DNA of 45,020 nucleotides from Bordetella parapertussis (GTDB taxonomy: Bacteria > Pseudomonadota > Gammaproteobacteria > Burkholderiales > Burkholderiaceae_C), in contig CAMDAN010000007.1 in the NCBI GenBank assembly GCA_945888535.1, positions 1-45,020 of the forward strand, written 5' to 3'. The notes under the pieces are model-generated. The model made no database searches, was not told the DNA's origin, and saw only the letters and a list, made by a program, of their open reading frames with translations. Positions 41,925 through 45,020 of the stretch are shown piece by piece (positions within the stretch are counted from its first letter, which is position 1; each line of letters opens with the position of its first letter). The translations under genes and the position numbers were made by a program.

Positions 41925-42437
41925 TCAAGAAACGATATATGCGCCTGAACCGGTTGAAAGCAGCTTCCCGTCTGCTGCCAAAAACTCCATGCGCGTAGAC
42001 GCTACGCGGGAACCCAAACGCAAGACGTGCGCACGCAACTCAAAATACTCGCTTATTCCGGGTCGCAGGTAATCGATGCGCAAATCAATGGTCCCGAGTT
42101 TCCCAAATCGCAGCAAGCGTTGAACGGGCGTCTCATCCATATGGCGTGCGCCTATGGCGGCCATACAAGCCAAGCCACCCATCGCGTCCAAGCCTGCGCT
42201 GATCACGCCGCCATGGATTCGATTGAAACTGTAGTGGCCCACCAAGTCGGGCTTCATATCGATACGGGCCCGCACTTCGTTGGGCTGTAAAGATGTGATC
42301 TTGAGACCCAAGACGCGGTTAAAGACAATCTTGTCTTCAAAGATGGCGGTGAGTCCGTTGACGAACTCCGCTTCAAAAACCACATTGGTTGGTACTTCAT
42401 CTTTAGAAGAACCGCTTTTTTCAGATTTTTTTTGCAT
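41925..42437 (-). CDS. PaaI-like hotdog-fold thioesterase
   Basis: The 170-residue protein is a hotdog-fold acyl-CoA thioesterase of the 4HBT group. The helix segment HYSFNRIHGGVISAGLDAMGGLAC contains the HGG motif, near the active site, and TIDLRIDYLRPGISEYFELRAHV and ASTRMEFLAADGKLLSTGSGAYIV are the central strands. The first 20 residues are a charged extension. It is last in an operon with two acyl-CoA dehydrogenases, 10 bases behind the nearer, and may release CoA from dead-end acyl-CoAs of that pathway. Confidence 0.88.
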   Translation of the reverse strand: MQKKSEKSGSSKDEVPTNVVFEAEFVNGLTAIFEDKIVFNRVLGLKITSLQPNEVRARIDMKPDLVGHYSFNRIHGGVISAGLDAMGGLACMAAIGARHMDETPVQRLLRFGKLGTIDLRIDYLRPGISEYFELRAHVLRLGSRVASTRMEFLAADGKLLSTGSGAYIVS

Positions 42438-42447
42438 ACCCTGATTG

Positions 42448-43593
42448 TCACAGCCCCAACTGACGCGAGGCCAACTCTTTCATAATTTCTTCTGCACCTC
42501 CGCCAATCATCATGACCTTGACTTCGCGGTAAATACGTTCACACGCGGTTCCACGCATAAAGCCCATCCCACCCAAAATTTGGACCCCTTGGTCGGCACA
42601 AAACTGCATGGTTTGGGTCGCATGGTTTTTGAGCAAACACACCTGCGCTACCCAATCGGCACCTTCATCTCCCGCATCACAGCGCTGCACGACCGCATCG
42701 GCCCAAGCGCGGGTAGATTCGATCCGCATTTTCATATCCATCAATTTATGGCGCACCACTTGATGTTCAACCAAGGCGCTGCCAAATGTTTTTCTCTGCT
42801 TGGCCCAGCTGAGTGCTTCGTCATAGCAACACTCGGCAAAGCCCAAAGCCATGAAGGCCATCGACATACGCTCGGCATTGAAGTTGGTCATGATGATCTT
42901 AAATCCCGCGCCCTCCTCGCCGACCAAAAACCGCGCAGGCACCCGAACACCATCAAAGCGCAGGTGAGCGGTATCGGAACAATGCCAACCCATTTTGTTC
43001 AGAGGACTACGAGAAATTCCAGGCGTGTAGCCCGGAATCACCAACATAGATATCCCGCTGCGTCCTTTATTCGCAGCGTCTGTGCGCACGGCAACGGTCA
43101 TCCAATCGGCCCGCATGCCGGAGGTAATAAATACTTTTTCACCATCGACGATATAGCTGTCTCCGTCCAAGCGGGCGGTGGTTCTCAAGGCGGCCACATC
43201 GGTTCCGCCGCCGGGCTCGGTAATCGCTAGCGCTGCGATTTTTTCCCCACGCAGTACTGAGGGAATGACTTCGTTTTGCAGGGCTGCGCTGCCCCAATTC
43301 AATACCGGAGGCAATCCAATGTTGTGGCTAAACAAGCTTGCCATCAAACCGCCGCTGCCGCTGCTACGCGCGAGCGTGTAGGTTAAGGCGCTGCGCAGTT
43401 TCCAACTCGCTGGCGTGCCGCCCAACGCTTCGGGGTAGCCCATGCCCAACCAACCCAAATCTGCAGCGCGGCCATACAGACTTCGAGGAAACTCTTGCGC
43501 CGCTTCCCAAGCGTCTAAATGCGGCGCTACCTCGGTTCGGACAAAACGCTGTGCGCTGTCTTGCAGGTGGGTGATGTCAGACGTTTCAGTCAT
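42448..43593 (-). CDS. Acyl-CoA dehydrogenase
   Basis: The 381-residue flavoprotein has the normal three domains: an N-terminal helical part, the middle beta domain with ALAITEPGGGTDVAALRTTA and VFITSGMRADWMTVAVRT, and a C-terminal helical bundle with QRKTFGSALVEHQVVRHKLMDM and GVQILGGMGFMRGTACERIYREV, where the catalytic Glu region of many acyl-CoA dehydrogenases lies. Chain length or branching of the substrate cannot be read. It starts at an ATGA overlap with the other acyl-CoA dehydrogenase gene, suggesting that the two act on related substrates. Confidence 0.93.
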   Translation of the reverse strand: MTETSDITHLQDSAQRFVRTEVAPHLDAWEAAQEFPRSLYGRAADLGWLGMGYPEALGGTPASWKLRSALTYTLARSSGSGGLMASLFSHNIGLPPVLNWGSAALQNEVIPSVLRGEKIAALAITEPGGGTDVAALRTTARLDGDSYIVDGEKVFITSGMRADWMTVAVRTDAANKGRSGISMLVIPGYTPGISRSPLNKMGWHCSDTAHLRFDGVRVPARFLVGEEGAGFKIIMTNFNAERMSMAFMALGFAECCYDEALSWAKQRKTFGSALVEHQVVRHKLMDMKMRIESTRAWADAVVQRCDAGDEGADWVAQVCLLKNHATQTMQFCADQGVQILGGMGFMRGTACERIYREVKVMMIGGGAEEIMKELASRQLGL

Positions 43594-44765
43594 TCGCGCT
43601 GCGCCCGCTTGGCCACACCCATGGTTTTGGCGATGATGCCGAGCATGACTTCATCGGCCCCCCCGCCAATCGAGGCCAAGCGACCGTCGCGGAACATGCG
43701 CGAGACTTTGTTTTCCCAGGTGTAGCCCATGCCACCCCAAAACTGCAAGCATCCATCGGGAATGGTTCGGTTCAAACGTCCGGCTTGCAGTTTGGCCATC
43801 GATGCCAGCTCCAACACATCTTGCCCGTCCACATACAAATCACACGCGCGGTAGGTTAAAGACCGCAGGCTTTCCAAGTCGGTTTTCATTTCAGCCAACT
43901 TGAACTGCACCCATTGCTGGTCAGCCAAAGTGGAGCCAAACATTTTGCGTTCCTGAGCCCATTCGACCGTCCACCCAATGCAATTGGTTAAGGATTGCAA
44001 ACAACTCGCGGCCGCCCACAAACGCTCTTCTTGGAATTGCTGCATTTGGTAGATAAATCCCTGCCCCTCGGCTCCAATGCGGTTGCGTTGCGGAACGCGC
44101 ACTTCATCAAAATACAAAAGCCCCGTATCACTGGAGTTCATGCCGATTTTTTTGATTTTTTTCGCCACTTCAATGCCCTTAAGCAGCTTGCCGTTCTCCC
44201 GCAAGGGCACCATCACCAGACTTTTATTTTTATGCACCGGGCCTTCGCCGGTATTGACCAGCATGCACATCCAATCGGCCTGCAAGCTATTGGTGATCCA
44301 CATTTTTTGACCCGTAATCACGTAGTCGTCTCCGTCTTTTCGGGCCCGCGATTTCACGCCAGAGACATCGCTGCCCGCGCCAGGTTCACTCACGCCAATA
44401 CAACCCACCATATCGCCGGCAATCGCAGGCGCTAAAAATTCGCGTTTGAGTTCTTCACTTCCAAATCGCGCCAAGGCGGGAGTGCACATATCGGTTTGTA
44501 CGCCAATGGCCATGGGGATACCGCCGCACTCGATGTGACCTAAGCCTTCGGCCATCGCCAAGCTATAGCTGTAATCTAGTCCGGAGCCGCCATGGGCTTC
44601 GGGTTTGGTCAAACCCAGTAGGCCGAGCTTGCCCATTTTCTTGAAAACCTCGTGGGCGGGGAATATTTCAGCGGCCTCCCATTCGTCGACATGCGGATTG
44701 ATCTCTGCCTCAATAAAACGTTTGAGTGTTTTTTGAATCTCTTGGTGTTCATGGGTCCACTGCAT
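43590..44765 (-). CDS. Acyl-CoA dehydrogenase, AtuD-like (citronellyl-CoA dehydrogenase-like)
   Basis: The 391-residue flavoprotein is a second full-length acyl-CoA dehydrogenase: VGCIGVSEPGAGSDVSGVKS and KMWITNSLQADWMCMLVNT mark the FAD domain and QERKMFGSTLADQQWVQ the C-terminal one. The stretch IFPAHEVFKKMGKLGLLGLTKPEAHGG and the later DGCLQFWGGMGYTWENKVSRMFRD recall AtuD, the citronellyl-CoA dehydrogenase of acyclic terpene use in Pseudomonas, which I give as a tentative family. A strong AAGGAGA site precedes the ATG. The gene stands between a short-chain dehydrogenase gene and the other acyl-CoA dehydrogenase. Confidence 0.92.
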   Translation of the reverse strand: MQWTHEHQEIQKTLKRFIEAEINPHVDEWEAAEIFPAHEVFKKMGKLGLLGLTKPEAHGGSGLDYSYSLAMAEGLGHIECGGIPMAIGVQTDMCTPALARFGSEELKREFLAPAIAGDMVGCIGVSEPGAGSDVSGVKSRARKDGDDYVITGQKMWITNSLQADWMCMLVNTGEGPVHKNKSLVMVPLRENGKLLKGIEVAKKIKKIGMNSSDTGLLYFDEVRVPQRNRIGAEGQGFIYQMQQFQEERLWAAASCLQSLTNCIGWTVEWAQERKMFGSTLADQQWVQFKLAEMKTDLESLRSLTYRACDLYVDGQDVLELASMAKLQAGRLNRTIPDGCLQFWGGMGYTWENKVSRMFRDGRLASIGGGADEVMLGIIAKTMGVAKRAQRE

Positions 44766-44780
44766 ACGCTGTCTCCTTAA

Positions 44781-45020
44781 TTAGGGTTTTGAAAATACTT
44801 TGGGTGTAGTGGCACGGTGAAAGCCGTTGAAGGGCTTGATGGCATCGCGCGTTTGCGTTTTTTCACTGGCTACCGTCATGGGCCAGCCCATGCGCACTTG
44901 GGGCCGAGCGCCGTCAATGCGCAGGGTGGTGCCACTGATAAAGGACGCTGCGGGACTGAGCAAAAAAACAATCCCTGCGGCGGTTTCAGCCTCGGTTCCA
45001 AAACGCCCCAAAGGAACGGT
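44781..45020 (-). CDS. Short-chain dehydrogenase/reductase, C-terminal part (cut by window end)
   Basis: Only the last 79 residues are inside the window. RFGTEAETAAGIVFLLSPAASFISGTTLRIDGA is the classical C-terminal end of short-chain dehydrogenases, and the tail (about 40 residues) is longer than usual. The frame is open to the window edge, so the 5' part lies beyond 45020. It precedes two acyl-CoA dehydrogenases with a 15-base gap and is probably the operon partner; SDR enzymes AtuB and AtuG sit in acyclic terpene operons, a possible parallel. Confidence 0.9.
   Translation of the reverse strand, partial: TVPLGRFGTEAETAAGIVFLLSPAASFISGTTLRIDGARPQVRMGWPMTVASEKTQTRDAIKPFNGFHRATTPKVFSKP

Noticed and set aside
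1..45020. CRISPR array, insertion sequences, prophage or integrase
   Set aside because: No regularly spaced repeats, transposase or integrase motifs or long terminal repeats were seen in the window.

Overview
The window looks like the chromosome of a flagellated, aerobic betaproteobacterium of the order Burkholderiales, probably Comamonadaceae-like. This is inferred from the gene content and layout (a FleR/FlrC-type activator followed by fliEFGHIJ; the block rph-rdgB-hemW opposite yicC-gmk-rpoZ), from protein style and from a GC content in the low-to-mid fifties by eye. The genus cannot be fixed from the sequence alone. No insertion sequence, integrase, phage gene, rRNA or CRISPR array was seen. 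Coding density is very high, with many ATGA/TGATG stop-start overlaps.

Region by region: (1) 25-8347, a flagellar operon on the plus strand: sigma-54 activator, fliE, fliF, fliG, fliH, fliI, fliJ and a translationally coupled gene of unknown function. (2) 8359-11165, three envelope genes: a lipoprotein, a membrane-anchored alpha-carbonic anhydrase with a coiled coil, and a small membrane-anchored protein. (3) 11202-17318, housekeeping and stress genes: pyrF, two glutathione S-transferase-like genes, a YdcF/ElyC-type protein, a CNNM/CorC-type membrane protein, an ApaH-type phosphatase and a RIO kinase. (4) 17334-31019, the centre of interest, a choline/glycine betaine and one-carbon region. 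(5) 31075-36281, a tRNA-Arg, an acyl-CoA carboxylase operon with a BKACE-family cleavage enzyme, an SCP2 protein and a CAU tRNA. (6) 36330-41212, a cupin, hemW, rdgB, rph, yicC, gmk, rpoZ and a good terminator. (7) 41211-45020, a mazEF-like toxin-antitoxin pair and an operon with a hotdog thioesterase, two acyl-CoA dehydrogenases and the end of a short-chain dehydrogenase.

In region 4 one long minus-strand operon (28787 down to 19482) encodes a corrinoid protein, a DUF1638 protein, a small 'virulence factor'-domain protein, a MetV-like protein, a MetF-like reductase, a pterin-binding methyltransferase, a RACo-like corrinoid-activating ferredoxin/ASKHA protein, betaine aldehyde dehydrogenase (BetB) and choline dehydrogenase (BetA). 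On the same strand just downstream, an S-adenosylhomocysteine (SAH) riboswitch, recognised here by its conserved strands and pseudoknot, precedes a betaine-homocysteine methyltransferase-like gene (Bmt), then a DMT-family transporter and a RIO kinase. Divergent from the operon is purU (formyl-THF to formate), and facing purU is a GbdR-like GlxA/AraC-family activator gene. Read together, choline is oxidised to glycine betaine. Its methyl groups can then go either to homocysteine (Bmt) or, by inference, onto a corrinoid protein, to tetrahydrofolate, and out as formate.

No MttB-type substrate:corrinoid methyltransferase, the usual first enzyme of such a system, is in the window. DUF1638 and the small virulence-factor-domain protein are the unexplained parts and are my main candidates for undescribed biology. 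Regions 5 and 7 both carry enzymes that resemble branched-chain or acyclic terpenoid acyl-CoA degradation (carboxylase of methylcrotonyl/geranyl type, citronellyl-CoA-dehydrogenase-like protein), but the substrate assignment is only tentative.
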